This document shows, in pieces, positions 33,440 through 42,723 of a stretch of 64,000 bases of DNA; position 1 is the stretch's first letter; every line of letters begins with the position of its first letter. The stretch is from Litoribacter ruber (GTDB lineage Bacteria; Bacteroidota; Bacteroidia; Cytophagales; Cyclobacteriaceae). The position numbers and the translations under genes were made by a program. Where the stretch lies: contig NZ_JAHBGI010000002.1 in assembly GCF_018500185.1 (NCBI RefSeq), positions 310,001 to 374,000 on the forward strand, written 5' to 3'. The notes under the pieces were generated by a model, which was given only the letters and a program-made list of their open reading frames with translations, was not told the origin of the DNA and made no database searches.

Positions 33440-34411
33440 ATGCAAAATTTCACCTCATTCACTGATTTTTCGGAGGCACAAAGCCTTATCAACCTGGCTT
33501 TAAAGTATAAAAAAGACCCATTTTTGGATAAGCATTTGGGAAGAGGAAAAAGGATAGGATTAATATTTCTTAATCCCTCATTGAGAACAAGGGTAAGTAC
33601 CCAACTTGCGGCCAGCAATTTGGGAATGGAACCCATTGTGCTGAATATGGATAAAGATGGATGGGCGCTTGAAATGAAAGAAGGTGCAATTATGAATAAA
33701 AACACGGTGGAGCATATCAAAGATGCTGCAGCAGTTCTAGGTTCATATTTTGATATTTTGGCCATTCGCGCTTTCCCAACTTTGACAGACAAATCACAGG
33801 ATGTGGATGAATATACTTTCACCCAATTCCTCAAGTTCACCGGTAAGCCCATCATTAGCCTTGAAAGTGCCACCCGTCACCCGCTTCAAAGCTTGGCCGA
33901 CATGGTGACCATCAAGGAAAATGCCCAGGAGAAAAGACCAAAAGTTGTACTGACTTGGGCACCGCATATCAAAGCTATACCCCATGCTGTGGCCAATTCC
34001 TTCTGCGAATGGGCACTTGGCTGCGATTATGATTTAACTGTCACCCATCCTGAAGGATATGAGTTGGATGAGCAATTCACTGCTGGAGCTACCATTACAC
34101 ACGATCAGGATGAAGCCCTCAAGGATGCTGATTTTGTATATGTGAAAAATTGGAGTGCATTCAATGATTATGGCAAAATCCTTCACGCAGGTGATAATTG
34201 GCTTCTTGACGAGCAAAAACTTGCCAACAGTCCCAATGCAAAAGTAATGCATTGCCTACCAGTGCGAAGAAATCTGGAGCTTTCCGATGAAATCCTGGAC
34301 GGCAAAAGAAGTCTAGTTCAAGAACAGGCTAACAACCGGATTTATGCAGCCCAGGCAGTCATAAGTGAGATTTTGAACACGCAGGCCGGACATCCAAACA
34401 AAAACGTTTAG
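33440..34411 (+). CDS. argF': N-succinylornithine carbamoyltransferase-type ArgF'
   Basis: 323 residues. Carbamoyl phosphate loop 'NPSLRTRVSTQLAASNLGM' (the usual STRT is SLRT), 'TRHPLQSLADMVTIKE', 'TWAPHIKAIPHAVANSF', 'THPEGYELDEQF', 'HCLPVRRN' and a late 'QEQANNRIYAAQ'. This is the acylornithine transcarbamylase family, not ordinary ArgF. Residue 90 is Val (KNTVEHI) at the position that is Glu92 in N-acetylornithine enzymes and Pro90 in the Bacteroides N-succinyl enzyme. That points to N-succinylornithine as substrate. Confidence 0.93.
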   Translation: MQNFTSFTDFSEAQSLINLALKYKKDPFLDKHLGRGKRIGLIFLNPSLRTRVSTQLAASNLGMEPIVLNMDKDGWALEMKEGAIMNKNTVEHIKDAAAVLGSYFDILAIRAFPTLTDKSQDVDEYTFTQFLKFTGKPIISLESATRHPLQSLADMVTIKENAQEKRPKVVLTWAPHIKAIPHAVANSFCEWALGCDYDLTVTHPEGYELDEQFTAGATITHDQDEALKDADFVYVKNWSAFNDYGKILHAGDNWLLDEQKLANSPNAKVMHCLPVRRNLELSDEILDGKRSLVQEQANNRIYAAQAVISEILNTQAGHPNKNV

Positions 34412-34414
34412 AGA

Positions 34415-35218
34415 ATGGAAGAAAAACTGCAGATAAATATCGTCAAAATCGGAGGAAATGTGGTGGACAACCCCGAGGCTCTTCAGACTTTCGTGGAAGA
34501 ATTTTCCCAAATTGAGGGACCCAAAATTTTGGTACATGGTGGAGGAGTGTTGGCTTCCCGCTTGAGCGAAAAACTGGGTATCGAACCCAAAATGGTAAAT
34601 GGACGCCGAATAACTGATGAAAATACCCTGGACGTGGTCACCATGGTCTATGCTGGCTTGGTCAACAAAAAAATTGTTGCTTTACTGCAGGCAAAGGGTG
34701 AAAACGCAATTGGCCTAAGCGGCGCTGACGGTAACCTAATCACCTCCGAAAAGCGACCAATAAAAGATATCGATTATGGATTTGTCGGAGATATTGTAGC
34801 TGTCAACGTGCCCCTGCTGGAAACCATTTTATCCCATAATTATGTGCCAATTGTAGCGGCAATTACCCATGATAAAAATGGACAGTTGCTCAATACCAAT
34901 GCTGACACCATCACAGCAGAGTTGGGATTGGGATTGGCTAGGCATCATGATGTGTCCTTGTTCTACGGCTTTGATAAAAATGGAGTTTTGAAAGACATCA
35001 ATGATGACCAGAGCAATATTTCAGAAATCAATTTTGAGAAATATCAGGATTTGCAGGCGGAAAAAACCATTCATTCGGGCATGATTCCCAAACTGGATAA
35101 TGCATTCAAAGCCATTTCAAAAGGCATCAGCCAAGTATGGTTGGGCAAAGCAGAAGATGTGCGAAAAGCCATCAATTCTAAATCCAAAGGAACATTTATA
35201 AAAACCCAAACCTCTTAA
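34415..35218 (+). CDS. argB: Acylglutamate kinase
   Basis: 267 residues. Amino acid kinase fold: 'NIVKIGGNVVDN' with the catalytic Lys, 'ILVHGGGVLASRLSEKLG', 'MVNGRRITDENTLDVVTMVYAGLVNKKIVALLQ', 'AIGLSGADG', and 'LNTNADTITAELGLGLA'. Phosphorylates N-acetyl- or N-succinylglutamate. Ends 4 bp before the TTG start of argE. Confidence 0.95.
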   Translation: MEEKLQINIVKIGGNVVDNPEALQTFVEEFSQIEGPKILVHGGGVLASRLSEKLGIEPKMVNGRRITDENTLDVVTMVYAGLVNKKIVALLQAKGENAIGLSGADGNLITSEKRPIKDIDYGFVGDIVAVNVPLLETILSHNYVPIVAAITHDKNGQLLNTNADTITAELGLGLARHHDVSLFYGFDKNGVLKDINDDQSNISEINFEKYQDLQAEKTIHSGMIPKLDNAFKAISKGISQVWLGKAEDVRKAINSKSKGTFIKTQTS

Positions 35219-35222
35219 AAAA

Positions 35223-36308
35223 TTGACTGAAAAGGATCCACATACTTTAAGCCTTGAAGCCAAAGAGTTGTTAAAGTCCCTTATTGAAACCCCGTCCTTT
35301 AGCCGAGAGGAAGATAAAACTGCGGCTTTGATAGCGGAGTTTTTTCAAAATAAGAACATCCCCTTTTTCCAAAAAGGAAATAATATCTGGGTGAAAAACA
35401 AAAAGTTTGATCCCAAGAAGCCCAATATCCTGCTCAATAGTCATCATGACACAGTGAAACCGAATGCCGGATACACTAAAGACCCTTTTTCCTGTATCCT
35501 TGAAGATGGTAAAATCTACGGTTTGGGTTCAAATGATGCGGGGGGATGTCTGGTTTCTCTGATTGCTGCCTATTATCATTTTTATGGCAGGGATTTACCC
35601 TTTAACCTGATTTTGGCTGCGACAGCAGAAGAGGAAATCAGCGGGAAAAATGGGATAGCGTATATACTGCCTGAGTTACCCGAAATCGAGCTGGCGATTG
35701 TAGGTGAACCTACCCTGCTTCAGATGGCAGTGGCTGAGAAGGGCTTAATGGTAATTGATGCCGAAGTGACCGGAAAAGCAGGTCATGCAGCCAGAAACGA
35801 AGGGGAAAATGCCATTTATAAGGCGTTGGAGGATCTCAATATCCTGAAAACTTTCCAGTTTGAAAAAGTTTCCAAGTTTCTCGGAGAAAGTAAAGCCACG
35901 GTCACCATTATCAATTCCGGCAGCCAACACAACGTAGTGCCTGACAAATGCACCTATTGCATCGATGTGAGAGTCACCGATGCCTATACTTTGGAAGAGG
36001 CATTGGCTGAACTTGAGTCCAAGCTACAGGCTAAACTGGTTCCTAGAAGCATGAGGTTAAACTCTTCAAGAATAGATGAAAACCATCCTATTTTGAAAGC
36101 TGCCGACGAGTTACAGCTGGAAAAATACGGCAGCCCTACCCTATCGGATCAAGCCTTGATACCCTTTCCTTCTGTAAAAATCGGGCCCGGGGACTCGGCA
36201 AGGTCCCATACTGCAGACGAATATATTTACGACAATGAAATCAAAGACGGGATTTCGCTCTATATCAAATTAATTGAAACCTACGCAGCGATGCGATCAA
36301 CCAAATAA
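35223..36308 (+). CDS. argE: M20 deacylase of arginine synthesis
   Basis: 361 residues starting at TTG (35223); no ATG lies between the argB stop and residue about 170, and the frame from this TTG carries the full N-terminal domain. Metal ligands: His in 'LLNSHHDTV' (H-x-D), Asp in 'LGSNDAGGC', 'TAEEEISG' (catalytic Glu pair), 'GEPT' and the C-terminal His in 'GDSARSHTADEYI'. Dimerisation domain includes 'GKAGHAARNEGENAI'. In this operon it probably removes the acyl group from N-acylcitrulline instead of N-acetylornithine. Confidence 0.92.
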   Translation: MTEKDPHTLSLEAKELLKSLIETPSFSREEDKTAALIAEFFQNKNIPFFQKGNNIWVKNKKFDPKKPNILLNSHHDTVKPNAGYTKDPFSCILEDGKIYGLGSNDAGGCLVSLIAAYYHFYGRDLPFNLILAATAEEEISGKNGIAYILPELPEIELAIVGEPTLLQMAVAEKGLMVIDAEVTGKAGHAARNEGENAIYKALEDLNILKTFQFEKVSKFLGESKATVTIINSGSQHNVVPDKCTYCIDVRVTDAYTLEEALAELESKLQAKLVPRSMRLNSSRIDENHPILKAADELQLEKYGSPTLSDQALIPFPSVKIGPGDSARSHTADEYIYDNEIKDGISLYIKLIETYAAMRSTK

Positions 36309-36316
36309 AATACGAC

Positions 36317-37651
36317 ATGAAGCTATGGCAAAAGGAAAAAAGTAACCTCAAGGAAGTTGAGGTTTTTACCATTGGAGATGATCCTCAATATGACATTTTA
36401 TTGGCCCCCTTTGACGTTCTAGGCTCATTGGCGCATGCGGAAATGCTTGAAAGCATCGGTTTACTGACAGCCGAAGAGTTTAAAACCCTGCAACAAGGAC
36501 TAAGAGAAATCTATCAGGAAATCCAAGATGGCACCTTTACCATTGATGAGGGAGTAGAAGATGTTCACAGTCAGGTAGAATTTATCTTGACCAAGCGATT
36601 TGGGGATGTGGGCAAAAAGTTGCACAGCGGAAGATCCCGAAACGACCAGGTTTTGGTGGATCTCAAACTTTACTACAGGGCGGAAATCAAATCTTTGATT
36701 GGTGAGGTAAAGTCACTATTTGACCTTTTGGTAAAATTGGCAGAAAAGCATAAAGCTGATTTGATGCCTGGCTACACTCATACCCAATTAGCCATGCCTT
36801 CCTCCTTCGGGTTGTGGTTTGGCGCCCTGGCCGAAAGCCTTTCCGAAGACATGGACCTCTTGCATGCGGCATATCAGTTGGTAAATAGGAACCCTCTTGG
36901 TTCTGCGGCTGGCTATGGCTCCTCCTTCCCGCTCAACCGATCGATGACTACGGAATTGTTGGGTTTCAAAGAAATGCATTTCAATGTAATCAATGCACAA
37001 AACAGCCGTGGGAAAACCGAGAAAACGCTAGCCTTTGCACTGGCAGGGATAGCTGGCACCTTGAACAGACTGGCCGCGGATTCCATCACCTTCATGAACC
37101 AACATTTTGGTTTCATCAAGTTCCCCGATGAACTCACAACAGGTTCGAGTATCATGCCCCATAAGAAAAATCCAGATGTTTTTGAACTGGTAAGGGCCAA
37201 AACCAACCAGATCCAGGCCAGCCCAAATACCTTGGCCATGCAATTGACCAATCTCACGACAGGGTATCATAGAGACCTCCAGGTGATGAAAGAAACTATA
37301 TTCCCTGATCTTCAAAAACTAAAATCATGTATCAGCATTTCCAGGTTAATGCTTGAAAATATTGAGATTAAGCAAAATATTCTGAAGGATTCATTTTATC
37401 AGCATCTATTCAGCGTAGAAGAAGTCAATAGAATGGTGTTGGAAGGAAAGCCCTTCAGGGATGCCTACAAAGAAGTGGGTATGAGCATTGAAAACGGGAC
37501 TTACAATCCGCCAAAGGATGTAAAACACACCCATGAGGGGTCAATCGGTAACCTTTGTCTACCTAATATCCAAAAGAAAATGGACCAGGCAATTTCCAAA
37601 TTTGAATTTGAAAAAATGGAAAAACAATTGGAAAGTCTACTTACGAAATAA
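36317..37651 (+). CDS. argH: Argininosuccinate lyase
   Basis: 444 residues. Fumarase/aspartase superfamily: 'DVHSQVEFILTKRFGDVGKKLHSGRSRNDQVLVDLKLY', 'MPGYTHTQLAMP', 'NRNPLGSAAGYGSSFPLNR' and the signature 'GSSIMPHKKNPD'. Splits argininosuccinate into arginine and fumarate. Last gene of the operon, followed by a strong terminator 6 bp later. Confidence 0.97.
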   Translation: MKLWQKEKSNLKEVEVFTIGDDPQYDILLAPFDVLGSLAHAEMLESIGLLTAEEFKTLQQGLREIYQEIQDGTFTIDEGVEDVHSQVEFILTKRFGDVGKKLHSGRSRNDQVLVDLKLYYRAEIKSLIGEVKSLFDLLVKLAEKHKADLMPGYTHTQLAMPSSFGLWFGALAESLSEDMDLLHAAYQLVNRNPLGSAAGYGSSFPLNRSMTTELLGFKEMHFNVINAQNSRGKTEKTLAFALAGIAGTLNRLAADSITFMNQHFGFIKFPDELTTGSSIMPHKKNPDVFELVRAKTNQIQASPNTLAMQLTNLTTGYHRDLQVMKETIFPDLQKLKSCISISRLMLENIEIKQNILKDSFYQHLFSVEEVNRMVLEGKPFRDAYKEVGMSIENGTYNPPKDVKHTHEGSIGNLCLPNIQKKMDQAISKFEFEKMEKQLESLLTK

Positions 37652-37657
37652 ATACAT

Positions 37658-37684
37658 AAAGCCCGCTCAAAAGAGTGGGCTTTT
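37658..37684 (+). terminator. Terminator of the arginine operon
   Basis: AAAGCCCGCTC-AAAA-GAGTGGGC hairpin (one G-T pair) followed by TTTTGGTTT. Confidence 0.88.
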
Positions 37685-37752
37685 GGTTTATATAGATACT
37701 TAGTGCAAATTCTTTTAAAACTTCGTGCCCATTGTGACCATTTCTTTTATAA

Positions 37753-39000
37753 TTAGATACCCAATTCAACCTGGAAGCGTAATTGCCAGTTATTGAAGTT
37801 ATTGCTGGGGTTTACAAATTGCCGATCCTCATAAGTCAAGTCAGTTTGCACCTTGACCCGGTGTCCCTTAAGATATTTGGTGACCCCAACAGTGTAGTGT
37901 TGCACCAAAGGCTCCAGCTCATCAATCTGGGATCGTGGAGCCAACTGCGTGTATCTTCCGGCAACTTCTACATTATTGAAAAAAATATAACTGGCCTGAT
38001 AATTCTGCCCAAGTCCGGTATAAACGTATCTCATATCCCCTTCAGGGTTAAAAGTTAAAGCATTGGGCGAGGTTCGATACAATAACTCACTGGCAAAGGC
38101 AAAACCTCTATATTTTAACAACCAATCGGTCATATAGGTATCCATATCCGTTCTTTCATATAAGAAGGTCCCAATCTGTCCACCTGTCCTTAACGTATTG
38201 CGATTTAAGCTGGAAGTTACTCCTATGGATAGTTTAGGTGTTTTTTCCCGAATTAGGTCTCCCTCAAAATAATCTCCAAACCGCTCAAACATCCCGAATG
38301 GAAGAATTTCAACCCTTCCCGTATAAGCCAATCCCCCGTCCGTGGCAAGAATATTCCTGCCCTCTCCAGTGCTGACAGCACCTCTTAGCACATAATGGAA
38401 ATTATTGATCAAGCGGTCCGTATAGGCAGCCTGCAGGCCAAAATCACGATCGACATTTAGGGTAGCATTGACAATACTTCTGTCTACAAATTGCAAATCA
38501 CCTGAACTGTTCACCCTTTGGCGGTTCCCAGGAAGTTTGGTCTGTCCAAAGCCCAAAACAAGCTTATTCGTCAACCTGTAAAAAATCATGGCGTCCCTGA
38601 CTATATTGGGGAATTCGGTATTTTCCCAGTCCATGTCCCCCCGTGTAAAGGAAAGCTGCAGCACATAACTCAGCCTGGGATTATATACAAAGCCATCAAA
38701 GCGCAGTCTTAGTCTCCTGACACGCGCTTCAATCTGGGTGGCCTGGTCTTCCTCAAAAGTAAAACCTGCTCTATTCTGCATCCTAAAACGAATATTCATC
38801 GCAAATAAACTATCAGGAGCCATGATCCCAAGCCCCTGTCCATAGGTGAAATATGGGACCTCCGAAAAGGCCAAAGGTATGGATTCCATGATCCTTCCCG
38901 TGTCCAATTCGGTGGCACGCCCCGGCACTTGGGAGTATGCCGAACTGCTGATTCCAAAAAGTATTAAACAACCGAAAAGTTTTGCAAAGTATTTGTACAT
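37753..39000 (-). CDS. Phosphate-selective porin O/P-like outer-membrane protein
   Basis: About 415 residues from the ATG at 39000, chosen over 39021 because it begins directly with the signal peptide (MYKYFAKLFGCLILFG...YSQ). The mature part has the porin pattern: 'FRMQNRAGFTFEEDQATQIEARVRRLRLRFDGFVYNPRLSYVLQLSF' and 'FYRLTNKLVLGFGQTKLPGNRQR', many antiparallel strands, and a terminal strand 'WQLRFQVELGI'. Such proteins are 16-strand anion-selective porins. It is a single gene facing the arginine terminator, and the solute is unknown. Confidence 0.82.
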   Translation of the reverse strand: MYKYFAKLFGCLILFGISSSAYSQVPGRATELDTGRIMESIPLAFSEVPYFTYGQGLGIMAPDSLFAMNIRFRMQNRAGFTFEEDQATQIEARVRRLRLRFDGFVYNPRLSYVLQLSFTRGDMDWENTEFPNIVRDAMIFYRLTNKLVLGFGQTKLPGNRQRVNSSGDLQFVDRSIVNATLNVDRDFGLQAAYTDRLINNFHYVLRGAVSTGEGRNILATDGGLAYTGRVEILPFGMFERFGDYFEGDLIREKTPKLSIGVTSSLNRNTLRTGGQIGTFLYERTDMDTYMTDWLLKYRGFAFASELLYRTSPNALTFNPEGDMRYVYTGLGQNYQASYIFFNNVEVAGRYTQLAPRSQIDELEPLVQHYTVGVTKYLKGHRVKVQTDLTYEDRQFVNPSNNFNNWQLRFQVELGI

Positions 39001-39100
39001 ACTATTTTTTATTAAACTCAAAAATAACCCAAATCAAACAAATTCCATTTGACAATACTTATTTTCTATAGAAACATGTAGTGTCACTCATTTTTAATTT

Positions 39101-40219
39101 ATGGAGAAAGGAAAAAAAGTACTTTTTTATTCAACATTATTCATTGTCGGCACCTATTTTTTATTCCAAGGAATTGCATATTCCAAGCCATTTTTGGCTC
39201 CTTTGGTTACTGCCATGATATTGGCCTTTCTAATGCTTCCCATTACCTATGCTTTTGAAAAGTGGGGGATGAAAAAAGTGTGGGCCACCATTAGCAGTAC
39301 ACTTGTTTTGGTCTTGGTAAGCGGTGGCATAGTTGCCTTGATTTTTCTTCAGATAAAAGACTTTGCAGAAGACTGGGAAGAAATGAAATCCACCATGTTC
39401 GAAAAAATGGAGGAATTCAGCACCTATCTAGCCGATAATACCATGCTTGAGGAAGAACAAATAGATGAGGTAACTCCAGAACCTGAGGATGAAAAAGATC
39501 AAGAAGAAGGTGAAGATGAATCTGATCCCAGCGAAGAGGAGGAAACAGCAGAGCAGGCCATGAGTGTGGTATCCACCATCATGACATCACTTACAAACGT
39601 GTTGCTGACCTTAGTCTATGTTTTTATGTTTATCCATTTTAGGGGACGATTTAAGGAATTTATTCTTCGCTTTATCCCTAGTGAAAAAAGATCAAAAGTT
39701 TCCAAAATCATTTCTAGAAGCTCCAAAGTGAGCAGGCATTATTTGGCCGGAAGGCTGCTTTTGATGGCCATACTGACGGGGATGTATTTCACAGGCTTGT
39801 TGATTTCAGGTTTGGAAAATGCCTTTGTTATCAGTTTGATTGCAGCTGTTCTTTCCATCATACCATTTATTGGAAACATGATCGGTTATGTGATAGCTTT
39901 GAGTTTGGGATTGCTGGCTGATGGAGGATCCGGCACGCTCATAGGAATTACGGTCACTTTCCTCATTGCCCAATTTGTGGACAGCTACATCCTGCAGCCC
40001 ATAATATTGGGAGACAAGGTGGATGTCCATCCCTTTTTTATCATCCTGTCGGTGATTTTGGGTAATGAGCTTTGGGGGGTAATTGGCATGGTGCTGGCCA
40101 TACCAGTTTTTGGAATGATCACGGTAATTTGCCGCCATGTGCCTGTATTAAACCCTTTTGGCTATCTGTTTAGCCAAACAGACATCGAAGAGCCGGAGGA
40201 TAAAAACCGCCTTTTATAA
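39101..40219 (+). CDS. AI-2E family (PerM-like) membrane transporter
   Basis: 372 residues, about seven or eight helices. Family pattern in the C-terminal half: 'YLAGRLLLMAILTGMYFTGLLISGLENAFVISLIAAVLSIIPFIGNMIGYV' and 'DSYILQPIILGDKVDVHPFFIILSVILGNELWGVIGMVLAIPVFG'. Members move signalling molecules or Na+/H+; the substrate here is unknown. An unusual acidic insert (about residues 117-152, mostly Glu, Asp and Pro) replaces the usual short soluble loop. Confidence 0.87.
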   Translation: MEKGKKVLFYSTLFIVGTYFLFQGIAYSKPFLAPLVTAMILAFLMLPITYAFEKWGMKKVWATISSTLVLVLVSGGIVALIFLQIKDFAEDWEEMKSTMFEKMEEFSTYLADNTMLEEEQIDEVTPEPEDEKDQEEGEDESDPSEEEETAEQAMSVVSTIMTSLTNVLLTLVYVFMFIHFRGRFKEFILRFIPSEKRSKVSKIISRSSKVSRHYLAGRLLLMAILTGMYFTGLLISGLENAFVISLIAAVLSIIPFIGNMIGYVIALSLGLLADGGSGTLIGITVTFLIAQFVDSYILQPIILGDKVDVHPFFIILSVILGNELWGVIGMVLAIPVFGMITVICRHVPVLNPFGYLFSQTDIEEPEDKNRLL

Positions 40220-40279
40220 AAGTGATTAAGGTATTTGGAAAAAATCACTTATTTTTATGCCTTAATCAACTTAATTAAG

Positions 40280-40711
40280 ATGTATACTGGATTTTTGCAC
40301 CTTCACTCCTACTTGGCTTACTTGGTCATCATTGGCATTACCATCAGTTTTCTATATGCGCTGTTTGGAGCTCTCTCAAACAGAGAATTTACAGCTAAAG
40401 ACCAAAAATTCGGCTTGTTCGGCCTTATTCCTACGCACATTCAGCTTCTAGCTGGCTTGGTGTTGTATTTTGTCAGCCCACTGGGTGTTTCCAATTTCGG
40501 AAGCCACACCATGGGAGATGCTACTTCTAGACTTTACGCTTTAGAGCACCCACTGGTAGGGCTAATCGCAGTTATCCTGATCACGGTAGGTTATAGCAGG
40601 GCTAAAAAGATCTCTTTTGCCAGAAATAGGTACAGAAGCATCTATGTGTTCTACGGCATTGGCCTCCTACTGATTTTGTCCAGAATACCCTGGGCGGCAT
40701 GGTTGAGTTAA
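40280..40711 (+). CDS. Small multi-pass membrane protein, function unknown
   Basis: 143 residues from the ATG at 40280 (MYTGFLHLHSYLAYL); an in-frame start at 40235 would add 15 residues with no conserved look. Four hydrophobic helices (about 9-33, 50-68, 83-101, 115-138). Histidines in 'FLHLHSYLAYL', 'PTHIQLLAG' and 'LEHPLVGL' sit inside or beside helices, which would fit a b-type heme protein, but this is only a pattern. Common as a conserved hypothetical in Bacteroidota. Followed by a terminator at 40885. Confidence 0.7.
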   Translation: MYTGFLHLHSYLAYLVIIGITISFLYALFGALSNREFTAKDQKFGLFGLIPTHIQLLAGLVLYFVSPLGVSNFGSHTMGDATSRLYALEHPLVGLIAVILITVGYSRAKKISFARNRYRSIYVFYGIGLLLILSRIPWAAWLS

Positions 40712-40721
40712 TTAAATAGCC

Positions 40722-40756
40722 AGAAGAACGAAGACGGGAGACGGAAAACGTCTTCC
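40722..40756. repeat. GAAGACGGGAGACGG repeat
   Basis: Purine-rich tandem units (gaagaacgaagacgggagacgg) ending in GGAAAACGTCTTCC, followed by a partial copy of the ACACAGAGTTT end of the 24706-24834 element. The same repeat class occurs at 24672-24702 and inverted at 47169-47216. Confidence 0.55.
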
Positions 40757-40884
40757 TAAAAAAAGGACACAGAGTTTTCTCGGATTTACACTAAGTTGGA
40801 CTATCGGAAAAGACAGATTTGTACTTACCCAAACGTTATTCTAAATCCATCTGTGCATTGATATTATAAAATTGGAAATTTTAG

Positions 40885-40911
40885 GCCGGAATTTATATTC
40901 CGGCTTTTTTT
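40885..40911 (+). terminator. Terminator in the membrane protein-gdhA gap
   Basis: GCCGGAAT-TTAT-ATTCCGGC, perfect 8-bp stem followed by seven T. It lies 174 bp after the membrane protein gene, in the 520-bp gap 40712-41231. The rest of the gap holds repeat fragments and a degenerate GC-rich stretch (41060-41150) with CTTCGGTC repeats. Confidence 0.8.
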
Positions 40912-41231
40912 GTGAATAGGGATGCCATTTTTCATTGTTGAGGTGCTGCCAGTGTTCACTTGGATATTGTCCCGAACAGAATTTCCTTCTAGGAGTTATC
41001 ATAGAAATTATATTTAATCCACAACAGAACCTGTTAAAGCAATGAGGGGTGATTGCCAAAATGGCGCGCTACTTCGGTCCTGCCTCTGCCGAGTCAGGGT
41101 TACCTCCCGATAGGGACGGCAGGCTTCGGTCTTCTTTCCCGACAGTTAAAGAATAGAGAACTACTTGCCTTTTGCTGCAGGTTGCGGATATCTATAACAG
41201 AAAAAAAATTTCACATATAAACCCAATCTGT

Positions 41232-42650
41232 ATGTCAGAAAACAATGATTACAGCCTATTTGATGAAGTAAATCATTTCGTAGATAAAGCCACCAAGCAT
41301 CTTGACTTGGACAAGGCCCTGGTGCAACAAATCAAGGAATGTAACAGCATTTATGAATTCAACTTTCCATTAAGAAACGATGATGGCTCAAAAGAAGTCA
41401 TAAAAGGTTTCAGAGTTCAGCATTCCCACCACAAAGTCCCGGTTAAGGGCGGTATCCGATATAGCGAGGAAGTGAATGTGGAAGAAATCAAAGGACTGGC
41501 AGCATTGATGACTTACAAATGTGCGCTAGTGGAAATACCCTATGGCGGAGGAAAAGGAGGCGTGAAGATCAACCCCAGAAACTATACAGAAACCCAACTG
41601 GAGAAAATCACCCGACGCTACACTTCAGAATTGATCAAAAAGAATTTTATTGGCCCAGCCATCGATGTTCCTGCCCCTGATTACGGAACAGGTGCCAGGG
41701 AAATGGGCTGGATTACCGATACCTATATGGCTTTCCACCCGGATTCCATTACTGCCAAGGGCTGTGTGACAGGCAAGCCGCTTTCCCTGCACGGCATTCC
41801 GGGAAGAACGGAGGCCACTGGCCGAGGGGTCTTTTTTGGCCTAAGAGAAGCTGTGAGTGTGGAAGAGGACATGGAAAAACTAGGGCTCAAGACGGGACTG
41901 AAAGACAAAAAGATCATTATACAAGGTATGGGTAATGTGGGTTACCACACCGCCATGTACTTGGAGCAAGCAGGAGCCAAGATTATCGGTATTGCTGAAT
42001 ACAATGGCGGATTGTACGATGAGGATGGAATTGATGTACAGGAAATCCATCGCTATAAAATTGAAAACGATGGCTTCAAAGGATACAAAAAAGGGAAGTT
42101 TATCGAAGAATCAACGGATCTATTGACTTATGAATGCGATATATTGGTGCCTGCTGCATTGGAAAATCAAATCACATCAGACAATGCAAAAGATGTTAAA
42201 GCCAAAATTATTGCAGAGGCAGCTAATGGCCCAGTCTCCTGGGAAGCTGAGGAAATTCTTACTGAAAACAACGTAATGGTCATTCCAGATCTTTACTTAA
42301 ATGCCGGTGGGGTCACTGTATCTTATTTTGAATGGCTAAAAAACCTCTCTAGAGTTTCGTTTGGAAAGCTGCAAAAACGGTATGAAAAGCAGAAGTTTTC
42401 CGATCTGGTTGATATCATGGAAGAAAGCTCAGGATATAAATTTTCCGAAAAGCAAAGGGAGACGATCATCAAAGGTGCCAGCGAAAGAGACCTGGTTGAT
42501 TCCGGACTGGAAGAAACGATGGTCAACGCCTATCACAACATGAACGAGTTAAGGAAAAAGAAAAATATAAAAAATCTCCGAATCGCAGGGTTTGTCCTTG
42601 CCCTTGAAAGAATCTCGATCAGTTACATGGATCTGGGCATATTTCCTTAA
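41232..42650 (+). CDS. gdhA: Glu/Leu/Phe/Val dehydrogenase family glutamate dehydrogenase
   Basis: 472 residues from the ATG at 41232 (MSENNDYSLFDEV); an in-frame start at 41172 would add 20 residues with no conservation. Catalytic lysine region 'KVPVKGGIRYSEEVNVEEIKGLAALMTYKCALVEIPYGGGKGGVKINP', 'IDVPAPDYGTGAREMGWI', and NAD(P) loop 'GMGNVGYHTAMYL'. 'AAEANGPV'-like and 'ILVPAALENQI' confirm the family. Interconverts glutamate and 2-oxoglutarate plus ammonia. Stands alone, with a strong terminator behind it. Confidence 0.93.
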   Translation: MSENNDYSLFDEVNHFVDKATKHLDLDKALVQQIKECNSIYEFNFPLRNDDGSKEVIKGFRVQHSHHKVPVKGGIRYSEEVNVEEIKGLAALMTYKCALVEIPYGGGKGGVKINPRNYTETQLEKITRRYTSELIKKNFIGPAIDVPAPDYGTGAREMGWITDTYMAFHPDSITAKGCVTGKPLSLHGIPGRTEATGRGVFFGLREAVSVEEDMEKLGLKTGLKDKKIIIQGMGNVGYHTAMYLEQAGAKIIGIAEYNGGLYDEDGIDVQEIHRYKIENDGFKGYKKGKFIEESTDLLTYECDILVPAALENQITSDNAKDVKAKIIAEAANGPVSWEAEEILTENNVMVIPDLYLNAGGVTVSYFEWLKNLSRVSFGKLQKRYEKQKFSDLVDIMEESSGYKFSEKQRETIIKGASERDLVDSGLEETMVNAYHNMNELRKKKNIKNLRIAGFVLALERISISYMDLGIFP

Positions 42651-42658
42651 AAAGAAAA

Positions 42659-42696
42659 ACCGCAAAATAGTTAGCCTATTTTGCGGTACCTTTTTC
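42659..42696 (+). terminator. Terminator of gdhA
   Basis: Perfect 12-bp stem ACCGCAAAATAG / CTATTTTGCGGT with a 5-nt loop, followed by ACCTTTTTCTT, 8 bp after the stop. Confidence 0.88.
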
Positions 42697-42723
42697 TTAC
42701 TCTTTTAAATATCCTTAATAGCC

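Noticed and set aside
40841-41059. 72-residue minus-strand frame in the gap before gdhA
   Set aside because: Covers the terminator at 40885 and A/T-rich spacer; no recognisable pattern.
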